Shown in pieces: positions 1 through 8,972 of a stretch of DNA of 64,000 nucleotides. Location: positions 8,060,001 through 8,124,000 of the forward strand of contig JAPFFF010000001.1 in NCBI GenBank assembly GCA_039105265.1, in the 5' to 3' direction. Numbering within the stretch: the stretch's first letter is position 1; each line of letters starts with the position of its first letter. A model generated the notes under the pieces. It was not told the origin of the DNA. It did not search any database and was given only the letters and a program-made list of their open reading frames with translations. The position numbers and the translations under genes were made by a program. This stretch comes from Tritrichomonas musculus. Its lineage: Eukaryota > Parabasalia > Tritrichomonadida > Tritrichomonadidae.

Positions 1-3000
1 CATTAATTTATAAACTATTAAAAAAGATTCTTCTTTGGCTCAATAAAACTCTTCAAAACTCAATTCAATTTATTATCAATCCTTTACTTGCGATGGGATG
101 GAGCTTTTGTTGTACTACTGAATATGACAAAAAAATATCTGGTTTATTACTTATCCGTCTTTTTATGAAAAATTTCTCAATTTACTTAGAAAACCAGCAT
201 TCCCAAATTCAAGATATTATAATTGAAAATGTAAAAAGTCATACATCTGAAGTTCGAATTGCCACATTAAAATTTTTAAAATCATATTTATCTTTTGCTA
301 CTTCAAGCTACGATATCATCCAATTATGTGGGAAATTGAATTTAACATTAAACAAAGATAATTGGATGTTTTTCCAAGGCGCCATTGAAGCCTCTGAATT
401 AATTATTAAATATCATCAGCAATTAACTAGCTGTTTCATATTAAATGAAATTCCATTTAAACTTTTTCAAGAGAAAGATACTGATGCATTAATTGCAGCA
501 TGCCGTGTTATTCCTTTTTCATTAAAAACTGGGCGAGCATTATTTAATAACAAAGAAATCGAGCATATATTTCATATATACATTTCATTGTTAACAAAAA
601 AATCGATGATCAAGAAACAAGTTTTTGTTTCCTTAGGTAAAATATTGTTTTTATTAGAATCAATCGAAAATCCAAAATTATTAAGTTTAGTTCAAAAATT
701 TCATTCTCTTGTTGAGGATTTCATTGATTCATCCTCATCTATTTTTGCTCTTCTAGCTATAGATTCGATAATTCCTGCAAAATATGTGAAAGATGAAGTT
801 GCCATTTTTTCTAAGAAAAAGCTCACAGCTTTGGTAATTTTAGGCTTGAATCAATTTATGTTGGCTCATCCTGAATTTGAAATGCAAATACAATCGCAAA
901 TTTTTCAGATAGCTTGTTCAATCATTCTGAATAATTCTTCACCTCCTGAAATGACCAAACTAGCTTTTGATTCTTTAATACAAATGAAGATTAAATCCTC
1001 TTTTTTAAAAATATCGCTTGTTATTCAAATGTTATCTCAACTTTCAAATCCAAATTATGATGTTCGAGAATCAGCTGCTAATTTTGCTTTATTCTATCAA
1101 GAAGCAATTGATACAACTGAAATATCACAAATCATTCTTTCATCTGTTGTAACTGAGCCCAATCAAAAATTAAGAATTAAGATGATCAAAGGAGTGAAAT
1201 TCACTTCTAATGTTGAGATTATATCTCTTTTACATTTATTATTGCATGATTCAAACCGTCAAATACGAAAAGAAGCTTTGAATTCTCTCTCAAAAAATTC
1301 GAACGATTCATTAACTGATCAAATATTGACAGATTTTCTTTTAGAAAAGATTCCTAATGATAAAGAACTAATGACTAAAGAAGGAATCGAATGTTTTTTA
1401 ATTGTATCATCGCATATTGAGAACACTGAATCAATTATTATACCTTTCTCAAAATTTTTGATTGTTCATTTAATCGGTGAGAATCGTAAGTTACCATCAA
1501 CTGCCTTCAAATTATTATCGCAAATCATCAAGTTTTCTCCAAATGATGTTGATATTGATAGATTAGTATGGCATATCTCGCAATCACTAAATGTTTTCTC
1601 ATCTAAGAAGAGACTTGATGCATGTCTTGATCTTATTCATTCGGCAATGAAATGTACCAATTTAATGGAAGAGATATACAACAAACATTTGCAATTATTT
1701 GTGAATCTTTTATCCATTTCCCAATTATCAGACACATCTGTTTCAAGAAATAAATTAATTCGTGTTTTGGCCTTTATTGGTGCCATTAAAAGCACGATTG
1801 TTCAATCTCTTGTGTCAGATAGTCAGGATCAGAAGAAAAAAAATGATGTTGAAACCGCCCAATTTTTCATATCGCAAGCTGACAACATTGATCCTTATCA
1901 ATCACTTTCATATGCGTCTGTTGGTGTTGCTCTTTCCAATCTACTCAGCATCTTGCAAGATTCCTCATTGACAGCTCTTCACACGGCGACAATTGAATCT
2001 TTTTTGATCATCCTAAAATGTTATCGTTCAATTGGCCGAAATCTAGAATCTTTTCTTCTTAAACAGATTAATAATTTGGTAATCAATGGTAACCCATCTA
2101 CTGTCTCCCTTCTCCTAACGAACATGCCAGCTTTAATCTCAGTCCTGGACACTTCTTTCTCCCCTCTTGTCCCCCACGTTGTTGACTTTATATGTCAAAA
2201 ATGGAATATATTAGATAAGTCCTTGTTAATCCGAATTTCGGAGTGGATGATGATGTATGTTAGTGATAATTTCCGGCCCTATTTGCCACGTGTTGTTTCC
2301 GTCTTTCTTCGTGATTTCAACTCATATGATGAGAAGATCGTCGATGGAATTGTATCGGCCTTTGTATCGTTCAACGAGTCCATCGAAGATGTAGCGCACA
2401 TTGCATATCCGGCCCTTCTCGACTGGATTCTTTACAACTCACGGAGCACGAATGCCTGCAACGAAATTCTTCACAAAACGAAGCTAATTTTTGTGAGTGG
2501 CGGTGTTTCAAAGTATTCGTCATTAATTGTGCGAATGGCGGTTTTGACAGCCCAATTGAATGGTCAACTTCACATGCGACTCTTGGAGATTTTGTCAGTT
2601 GTTGCCTTTCAAACGGGCGAATCATTCCTTCTTTACTTGCCACAGATAAAAAGTGTCATTGATATCACAATTTATCCGTTATTTTGCAGCATCATAAAAA
2701 GTTTGACCCATTCTCTATCGTTCGAGCCTGATGCCATTGCGCTCACTCAGCACTCGCTCGTTCAAAAAGTGCCAAGAAAGCACAACTCATCTTTCTCTAA
2801 CGTAACGAAGAACAGCCAGACGCAGTTCTCAATTAAAATACCCTCAAAAGACTGGGACAAAGGCCAATGGGAAACTTGGTGTTCTGAAACTTTTTCAACC
2901 ATTATTCGGTCGAACTCATCGAGAGCGATTTCAGCTTGCTACTTGTTGGCCGAGCGTCACACGCCTCTTCGCGATGCAATATATCCGCTTGCCTTTCTTT

Positions 3001-6000
3001 TGACGTACGTTCTCCACCTGAATGAGAACATCAGAACGATGGACGGCATGAAGCTTTTAAAGTCGGTTATGGAGGTTGTCTTCTCGTCCCAAAATGTGCC
3101 CCAAAGTATCATGCGTCACTTTTTGACCGTTATCGAATTGATGGAAATCATCGGATCGCAGATTCCGATCGCCAAAAAGATGATCGCCGACGCCGCTGTA
3201 AAATGCGGCCTGTACGCGCAAGCGCTTCGAACAACGGAAGGTTTGTTCGAGCAAAGGAGCGACAGTGAAATAGCTGAGCAGTTGATTCTACTGAATCAAA
3301 AACTCGGCTTCAAGCTGTCAGCATCAGGAATCTTCCAGTTCGCAAAGCGTCGCGGAATCAGGATTTCTAGGGCGACACTTTCGGAGTCGCTCGGATTGTG
3401 GAACGATGCGCTTCTTTGCTACGAAGAGCGTCAAACCGACAATAATTCGAATGACGATTCAATATTGAATCGAAAGATGAGGTGTTATCAAAAACTTCTG
3501 AAATTTGAAGAGCTCAAAAAGGCATCGTCAGGCACTGGCAGTTTTTACGAAGCGGTTGCGAGTTGGTCACTTTTTGACTATGAAAACTTTGTCAAAATTG
3601 TTGAGAATTATACAAAGAAAAGTGACAGTAATCAAGCCGTTAACGAGTATTCATTCTATCAGGCAATCTACTTGATAATGAAGGACGATTACGAAGGTGC
3701 AAAGCAAATCATCAACTCACTACTCGACCAGCCGAAGGGGATTTTCCCGATCATTTCTGAGGACTACTTGAGAGTGATCACCGAATTCTCAACGACGTCG
3801 AATGTGTCGATGCTTCTCGAAGTGATCAGGTACAAGAAGATGCAGCATCTGAAGAGCAGTCCATCACCACTTGAGCGTGAGAGAGCCAAGCTTGAGATGG
3901 ATCGAATAACGCGCTGTTGGTCGTTGCGATTCAATAAACTAACCGAAGAAACCGTCATTTTATTTGACTTTTTGACACTCGAAGCGCTGGTTCTGAACCA
4001 GAGCGAGATGAAGGACCACTGGCTGAAGTTCATTCAAATAGCGATCAGTCAGAGCTACTTCTCAATTGCTCAGTCGGTTAGCGGTTATTTGAAAAATTCA
4101 ATAGATGAACATTTTCTGAATGAATTGAAAATCCTCGATTGCGACCTGCTTTGGGCGCAGGGAAAGAAAAGTGAGGCAATCATCGAGTTGACAAAGTTAG
4201 GTGAAGTGAGTGATCGGTCACTTCACCAACAGATTGAGCTATCGTTGATCGGTTATCTTCTCAATCAGGAACAGTTAGAGGAGGCTTACAACCACCTTCA
4301 AAATATCCCAAAAAATGACATAATTTTGGATATAAAGTATTCAATTTTGTGGACACGAGTCAACGCTCTGCTGTTCCAATCAACCAACAATCAGAAGTAC
4401 CTGCTCGAGAGCTTCAAGTCGATGCTCAAGAACATCTCACGAATTGAATCGAATCCGTTAACTTTGGCCCTACAAGTCCTCTCAATTCTCTTCAGAAAAG
4501 GCAATCATGAGATCTACCAAATATTCTCTGAAAAAGTGGATTCAATACCAGTTGGCTGCTGGATAGAAGCGATACCGCAGATCATTGCGCGCCTATCGTC
4601 TCCTGTTGACGAGCTGCGAGTCCTCCTTGTCGATCTGATCTACAAAATCGGCGTAGAGCATCCTCACGCTGTTTTGTATCCGCTTTTGGTACCATTCAAA
4701 AGTGACAACATTGAGAGGAGAACGATAGCATCCTCACTTTTTGATAGGCTTCGTCTGATGTTCCAGAAAATAGTCGACGGAGTTGTCCTCCTTGCCGACG
4801 AGCTGATGCGTGTTGCCGTTTCTTGGCTCGAGATTGCGCAGACTCAGATGGACAAAGCGAGCCGTGCTTATGTCAATGGCAACGATGTCGACGAGATGAT
4901 CAAGCATCTTTTGCCACTTCAAGAGATAGTGAAAAAAGTGCCTGAAACATTCTATGAGGTATCGTTCCTGTCACAATTCGGTCAGCACCTCCAAACCGCC
5001 ATCAACTGGCTCGACATCTACAAGGAGACGAAGGACGATAGGGCGATACACCAAATATGGCAGCACCTTGCGGCAGTCTTCAACAAAGTGAAGCCTGTTG
5101 TAGAGGCAATGAACACCATCCCTCTCGTCGACATCTCTTCAAAGCTAGCAAACATGCAAAACGCAGAGATATCGGTGCCTGGCTCGTATCACCCGAATGA
5201 GTCGCTTGTGACAATCACTTCATTCGGCAGCAAAATCAAGCTCATCAAGTCCAAGCAGCGACCACGAAAGCTGAGTATTTGGGGCAGCAACGGGAAGAAG
5301 TTCACCTTCTTGTTGAAGGCGCACGAAGACACGCGGCTTGATGAAAGGGTGATGCAACTTTTTGGGTACATCAATTCACTCATTGATCAAAGTTCATATC
5401 CGCTAAAAACGTGTCTTTCTATCGTCACCTACAAGGTCATTCCATTGACCTGTGAAGTAGGTCTTATCGGCTGGGTGCCTGACTGTTCAACCCTCTTTGA
5501 GATTTTGAGAGCCTATCGTCAGAAGAATAACGTACAGCTAGAAATTGAGTTCTTAAATTTGAATAGAATTGCGCCAAATTACAAGTCGATGCCGATTTCA
5601 GAAAAAGTGGTCGCTTTTGAGAAAGGATTGGCCGCAAATAACGGAAATGATCTCAAACAAATCCTCTTGGATAACGCTAGTGACTCCCAGGATTGGCTAG
5701 AAAGAAGATCTACTTACTCCGCTTCACTGGCATCGACTTCAATGGCCGGCTACATCCTCGGTCTCGGTGACCGTCACTTCGACAACATCATGATGAAAAG
5801 CAAGTCAGCAAAGCTTGTTCATATCGATTTTGGTGACTGCTTTGAAGTTGCAATGCACCGTGATAATTACCCCGAAAAAGTGCCAATTCGGTTGACACGG
5901 TTGCTGGTCAATGCCCTGGAGGTGTCAAAAATTGAGGGTACTTTTAGGTCCTGCTGTGAAAATGTCATGTCCTTGATGAGAATGAATGACGAAAGCATCA

Positions 6001-6236
6001 TGTCTCTGCTGGAGGCCTTCATTTACGACCCACTCTTGCAGTGGTGCGAAAATAAAAATGACGATCAAGGAACGGCGGTTGCTATCGTCGATAGAATTAA
6101 AGATAAGTTGAGTGGAAATGATTTCGATAAGGATCATCAGCTCTCTGTACAGGAACAGGTAGAGGCTTTGATTAACCAGGCAACTGACATATCTAACTTG
6201 TGCGATATGTTCAAAGGATGGTCACCTTGGTGGTAA
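1..6236 (+). CDS. TOR: TOR (target of rapamycin) Ser/Thr kinase, 5' end outside the window
   Basis: This is a PI3K-related kinase of the TOR type, the growth and nutrient-sensing kinase that acts in TORC complexes. The frame is open back to base 3, so the ATG at 93 (2047 residues to the stop) is probably internal and the N-terminus is missing. Residue numbers count from that ATG. Helical HEAT-like repeats fill roughly residues 1-900 and a FAT region follows to about 1500. An FRB domain starts near 1569 (ELMRVAVSW). The kinase domain runs from about 1690 to 1990, with catalytic loop GLGDRHFDN near 1890 and HIDFGDCFE near 1911, both intact. A FATC tail ends in GWSPWW. FRB plus FATC separates TOR from ATM, ATR and SMG1. 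The 5' third is very AT-rich, while about 2.1-5.5 kb has far more GC. The FRB differs from animal and yeast TOR at several rapamycin-contact positions. Confidence 0.93.
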   Translation, partial: LIYKLLKKILLWLNKTLQNSIQFIINPLLAMGWSFCCTTEYDKKISGLLLIRLFMKNFSIYLENQHSQIQDIIIENVKSHTSEVRIATLKFLKSYLSFATSSYDIIQLCGKLNLTLNKDNWMFFQGAIEASELIIKYHQQLTSCFILNEIPFKLFQEKDTDALIAACRVIPFSLKTGRALFNNKEIEHIFHIYISLLTKKSMIKKQVFVSLGKILFLLESIENPKLLSLVQKFHSLVEDFIDSSSSIFALLAIDSIIPAKYVKDEVAIFSKKKLTALVILGLNQFMLAHPEFEMQIQSQIFQIACSIILNNSSPPEMTKLAFDSLIQMKIKSSFLKISLVIQMLSQLSNPNYDVRESAANFALFYQEAIDTTEISQIILSSVVTEPNQKLRIKMIKGVKFTSNVEIISLLHLLLHDSNRQIRKEALNSLSKNSNDSLTDQILTDFLLEKIPNDKELMTKEGIECFLIVSSHIENTESIIIPFSKFLIVHLIGENRKLPSTAFKLLSQIIKFSPNDVDIDRLVWHISQSLNVFSSKKRLDACLDLIHSAMKCTNLMEEIYNKHLQLFVNLLSISQLSDTSVSRNKLIRVLAFIGAIKSTIVQSLVSDSQDQKKKNDVETAQFFISQADNIDPYQSLSYASVGVALSNLLSILQDSSLTALHTATIESFLIILKCYRSIGRNLESFLLKQINNLVINGNPSTVSLLLTNMPALISVLDTSFSPLVPHVVDFICQKWNILDKSLLIRISEWMMMYVSDNFRPYLPRVVSVFLRDFNSYDEKIVDGIVSAFVSFNESIEDVAHIAYPALLDWILYNSRSTNACNEILHKTKLIFVSGGVSKYSSLIVRMAVLTAQLNGQLHMRLLEILSVVAFQTGESFLLYLPQIKSVIDITIYPLFCSIIKSLTHSLSFEPDAIALTQHSLVQKVPRKHNSSFSNVTKNSQTQFSIKIPSKDWDKGQWETWCSETFSTIIRSNSSRAISACYLLAERHTPLRDAIYPLAFLLTYVLHLNENIRTMDGMKLLKSVMEVVFSSQNVPQSIMRHFLTVIELMEIIGSQIPIAKKMIADAAVKCGLYAQALRTTEGLFEQRSDSEIAEQLILLNQKLGFKLSASGIFQFAKRRGIRISRATLSESLGLWNDALLCYEERQTDNNSNDDSILNRKMRCYQKLLKFEELKKASSGTGSFYEAVASWSLFDYENFVKIVENYTKKSDSNQAVNEYSFYQAIYLIMKDDYEGAKQIINSLLDQPKGIFPIISEDYLRVITEFSTTSNVSMLLEVIRYKKMQHLKSSPSPLERERAKLEMDRITRCWSLRFNKLTEETVILFDFLTLEALVLNQSEMKDHWLKFIQIAISQSYFSIAQSVSGYLKNSIDEHFLNELKILDCDLLWAQGKKSEAIIELTKLGEVSDRSLHQQIELSLIGYLLNQEQLEEAYNHLQNIPKNDIILDIKYSILWTRVNALLFQSTNNQKYLLESFKSMLKNISRIESNPLTLALQVLSILFRKGNHEIYQIFSEKVDSIPVGCWIEAIPQIIARLSSPVDELRVLLVDLIYKIGVEHPHAVLYPLLVPFKSDNIERRTIASSLFDRLRLMFQKIVDGVVLLADELMRVAVSWLEIAQTQMDKASRAYVNGNDVDEMIKHLLPLQEIVKKVPETFYEVSFLSQFGQHLQTAINWLDIYKETKDDRAIHQIWQHLAAVFNKVKPVVEAMNTIPLVDISSKLANMQNAEISVPGSYHPNESLVTITSFGSKIKLIKSKQRPRKLSIWGSNGKKFTFLLKAHEDTRLDERVMQLFGYINSLIDQSSYPLKTCLSIVTYKVIPLTCEVGLIGWVPDCSTLFEILRAYRQKNNVQLEIEFLNLNRIAPNYKSMPISEKVVAFEKGLAANNGNDLKQILLDNASDSQDWLERRSTYSASLASTSMAGYILGLGDRHFDNIMMKSKSAKLVHIDFGDCFEVAMHRDNYPEKVPIRLTRLLVNALEVSKIEGTFRSCCENVMSLMRMNDESIMSLLEAFIYDPLLQWCENKNDDQGTAVAIVDRIKDKLSGNDFDKDHQLSVQEQVEALINQATDISNLCDMFKGWSPWW

Positions 6237-6793
6237 TATTATTATTATTATTTTGAATTTTTATTTTTTTATTATCAGATGTATTATTTTTATTATTTGT
6301 TTGTTTGTAAATATAAATATTTACTTTTGAAATTACTCTTTTTTTTTATTATTATTATTATTAATAATCTCAGAATATAATTCTCCATTTTTCTTCTAAC
6401 ATTACTGTCAAATGTGTGGAGTTTTTTTTTAATTTATTTAGTAAGTTAGTTATTGTCCATTTTTAGTTTTCTCCCTATTCTTGATTTTTTTTTTTCTATA
6501 AAATCTTTGTTTTCTTATTCAATACTGATATTAACCATTAAATCCTCAGTTATATCAATTTAGGAAGCCCAATAGGCCATTCGATTATATAAATCATCCA
6601 ATTTTTTTTTTAGAAATCAAATAATGATCCCAATTCTAAAAATTTTCAATTATTTTGCGTGTAACATATTTGATATATTTGATATATGACAAATAAGTAA
6701 AAAGAATTGTTAGTTCAAATAAATCAACGATTACTTTCTTCTGAAAAAGTGGTCTTCATTATAAGATTTTCTCAAAGTTAAGTTTAGATGCAT
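6237..6793. other. Intergenic, AT-rich
   Basis: This is the 3' flank of TOR. It opens with ATT-triplet runs and contains several T homopolymers. I see no gene. Position 6657 begins the left arm (GCGTGTAACA) of an inverted repeat that closes at 7155. Confidence 0.6.
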
Positions 6794-7155
6794 TTAAGGG
6801 ACCACTATCATATTTTTTTGTAAACATTTCAATATTGAGAAAACTCATAGAAAAGAAAATTCAATAGTTGTTATCTCGGAAAAAGTTTAAAACTTTAAAA
6901 TTTCACCATTCCGATCATTTTTGTAAAATTTTTACTCCTTTCAACTTTTAAATTTTTATTGAAAAAAGGGAATAGGCTTAAAAGAAGAATAGAAATAAAT
7001 GATATGTAATTTATACAATTTATATATACCAAAATATAGCAAAAATACTCAAGAAATAATTTTTTTTAAGTCAATTAATTTTGTGATAACTCATAGAATT
7101 TTTAACATAGAATTTGATAGTGGTCCCTTAAGAAAATAAAAAATGTGTTACACGC
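6657..7155. repeat. Outer inverted-repeat pair around the TTAA element
   Basis: GCGTGTAACA (6657-6666) and its reverse complement (7146-7155) bracket the TTAA-ended element. On the right only 14 bases separate the outer and inner arms, but on the left 127 bases separate them. This suggests either nested insertions or an indel in the left end of one longer terminal repeat. Confidence 0.4.
6794..7131. mobile_element. Short inverted-repeat element (MITE-like) bounded by TTAA
   Basis: TTAA followed by GGGACCACTATCA (6794-6810) is repeated in perfect inverse at 7115-7131, giving a 338-bp unit with 13-bp terminal inverted repeats and TTAA at each end. There is no coding capacity inside. TTAA ends are typical of piggyBac-type insertions, but no transposase is present and the family is inferred only. 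The element lies directly upstream of the decayed kinase gene. Confidence 0.45.
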
Positions 7156-7163
7156 GATGATTA

Positions 7164-8583
7164 TAAAACAATTAAGAAAATAGGAAAAGGAGGAAATGTA
7201 GTTATTTATTTAGTTAAAAAATTAAAACAGGATTGTTATACGCCATTAAAGCAAATTACCATAATAAAAATAATTATTTTTTCTCTAGATAGAGAAAAAC
7301 TTAATGTTGCGCGTGAACTTTGCATTTTAATAAAAGTTCAACATCCTATTATGATTCAATTTAGTTGATGTTTATGCTTTAGGTATTCTAATGTACGAAG
7401 TTGTTACTGGAACACGAGCCTAAAAAGATATTCTTACTACAAAAAATTTCGCTGAATATATATTTTTAGACAAAAAGTTATTAATGGTCTTCGTGCTGAA
7501 ATTAAGCTTAACTCAATGAAAAAAGACATTCAAACAATAATTGAGAAATACTAGTCAGAAAACCCAAAAGAAAAACCAAGCTTTTCTGAACTTTTCAATA
7601 AACTGGGTCTTTCAAAAGATGACATCTTTGATCTTGGAAATAATGTTGAACAAAATGTTATTGATTACGAATTTGATATGGAACACAATCATATCTCTCC
7701 CTTTTGCCTCTATTCGGTTGACTGCGAAGAAGTACTTGAATAAGTAAATGAAATTAATGTCGACCCAAAAACATCTGATAATGGCAATTGTAAAAGCTTA
7801 GAAATTGAAAGATTAAGGAAAGAAGTTGATGAATTGAAAGAAACGAGGCAACTCTTGAAATCATAATTAGAAGATCAAAATGAAATGAGCCAAAAAATTG
7901 ATGAAATGAAGAGCCAACAAGAAATAATAATGGATGAAATTATTCAGCTGAAGGAAGCAGTCAAATTGCTTGAAGCAGAGTTATCAAGAGTCAAAAAAGG
8001 CAATTTTTTTAATGGAAAAGATGATTATGATCACAACAAAGATGAAAAAGAAAAGTACAAAGTGAACCACTTTTCTTTTGATGATAAATCTGATCCAAGA
8101 GGCTTCATCTCTATTATTGGTAATTCAATGATAACTATAGCAGGAGGAAATTCCAACCCAGAAAATCCGGTATGAAACATCAAAATTTATGATGACAGCT
8201 TTTTCTACAATTTTGATGGGAAATATAAGCCTTGTTCAGAAAAAGATAGTTATATTTATGTTTGACTTTGGGAAATCAAAAAGAGTTGACATGTATTCGT
8301 ACTTCATTCACTCAAATGATGGCAATTCTTCCTTTTTCCTTCCCAAATCATGGGGAATTGAAGGATCGACGACAATAATACTTGGATTTTGCTTGGCAAA
8401 AGGAATAATGATGAAAATTTAAGAGGAAGATATAAAGAGCATAATTTGAAGTGCCAATAAGTTGAGCATAAGAACAAAAAATATAGGTTTAGATAAATTC
8501 GTTATGCTCATGAAGAATCATTGAGAGTCGACTTTAATTTTAATGTTATCATTATATATTTTGAATTGTTTGGTGATATTTAA
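7164..8583 (+). pseudogene. Decayed TKL-like protein kinase with coiled coil and discoidin-like C-terminus
   Basis: Translation across frames gives a kinase N-lobe with glycine loop (KKIGKGGNVVIYLV), an LK for the ATP lysine, and an alpha-C/beta-4 stretch ending QHPIMIQFS. It then jumps at about 7365 directly to subdomain IX (DVYALGILMYEVVTG) and to a subdomain XI end (NPKEKPSFSELFNKL). The catalytic loop and DFG segment are deleted. A coiled coil (about 7800-8000) and a C-terminal stretch with an SWGIEGS motif and final YFELFGDI follow, resembling the F5/8 C-like (discoidin) domain seen beside kinases and BTB domains in trichomonads. In-frame stops near 7423, 7552 and 7741, plus frameshifts near 7450 and after 8175, make it non-functional. 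One stop replaces the conserved subdomain XI Trp position. Confidence 0.75.
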
Positions 8584-8972
8584 AGCATAGATTAGTATAA
8601 TCAATGTCCAAATGTTCATTTCTTAAAAATATTATCTGATAAGAATTAATTTACATTTCAAAAAAAAAAATTCTAAGGAATATAGTTTTTCTAAAGCTTT
8701 AAATATAACTAAAGTTTTGTATAGACTTCAATATAAGATATGTTGAAATATAAAAATTGCAAATAAAATGAGTTTTTTAAGTTGCAATGTTTTATATATA
8801 TTATTTATTTTCAATTCGAGTATATTAGTTAGTTTGATTTAGAAAAGCATTAAATCCAATCTTTATAGAAATCCTTCATCTCAATACTCTTTAAGTTTTT
8901 AACGTATTTTTATAATTTGGTTAATATAATATTGTTAACTCTTTTCAATTAAAAAATATTTTATAATTTGTA
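8584..8972. other. Intergenic, AT-rich
   Basis: This is low-complexity AT sequence between the kinase pseudogene and the BspA-like gene. I see no conserved initiator close to the ATG at 8973 and no other feature. Confidence 0.6.

Noticed and set aside
2371-5383. Several antisense frames of 60-90 codons under TOR
   Set aside because: They lie opposite conserved TOR coding sequence, mostly in the GC-rich block where stops are rarer.
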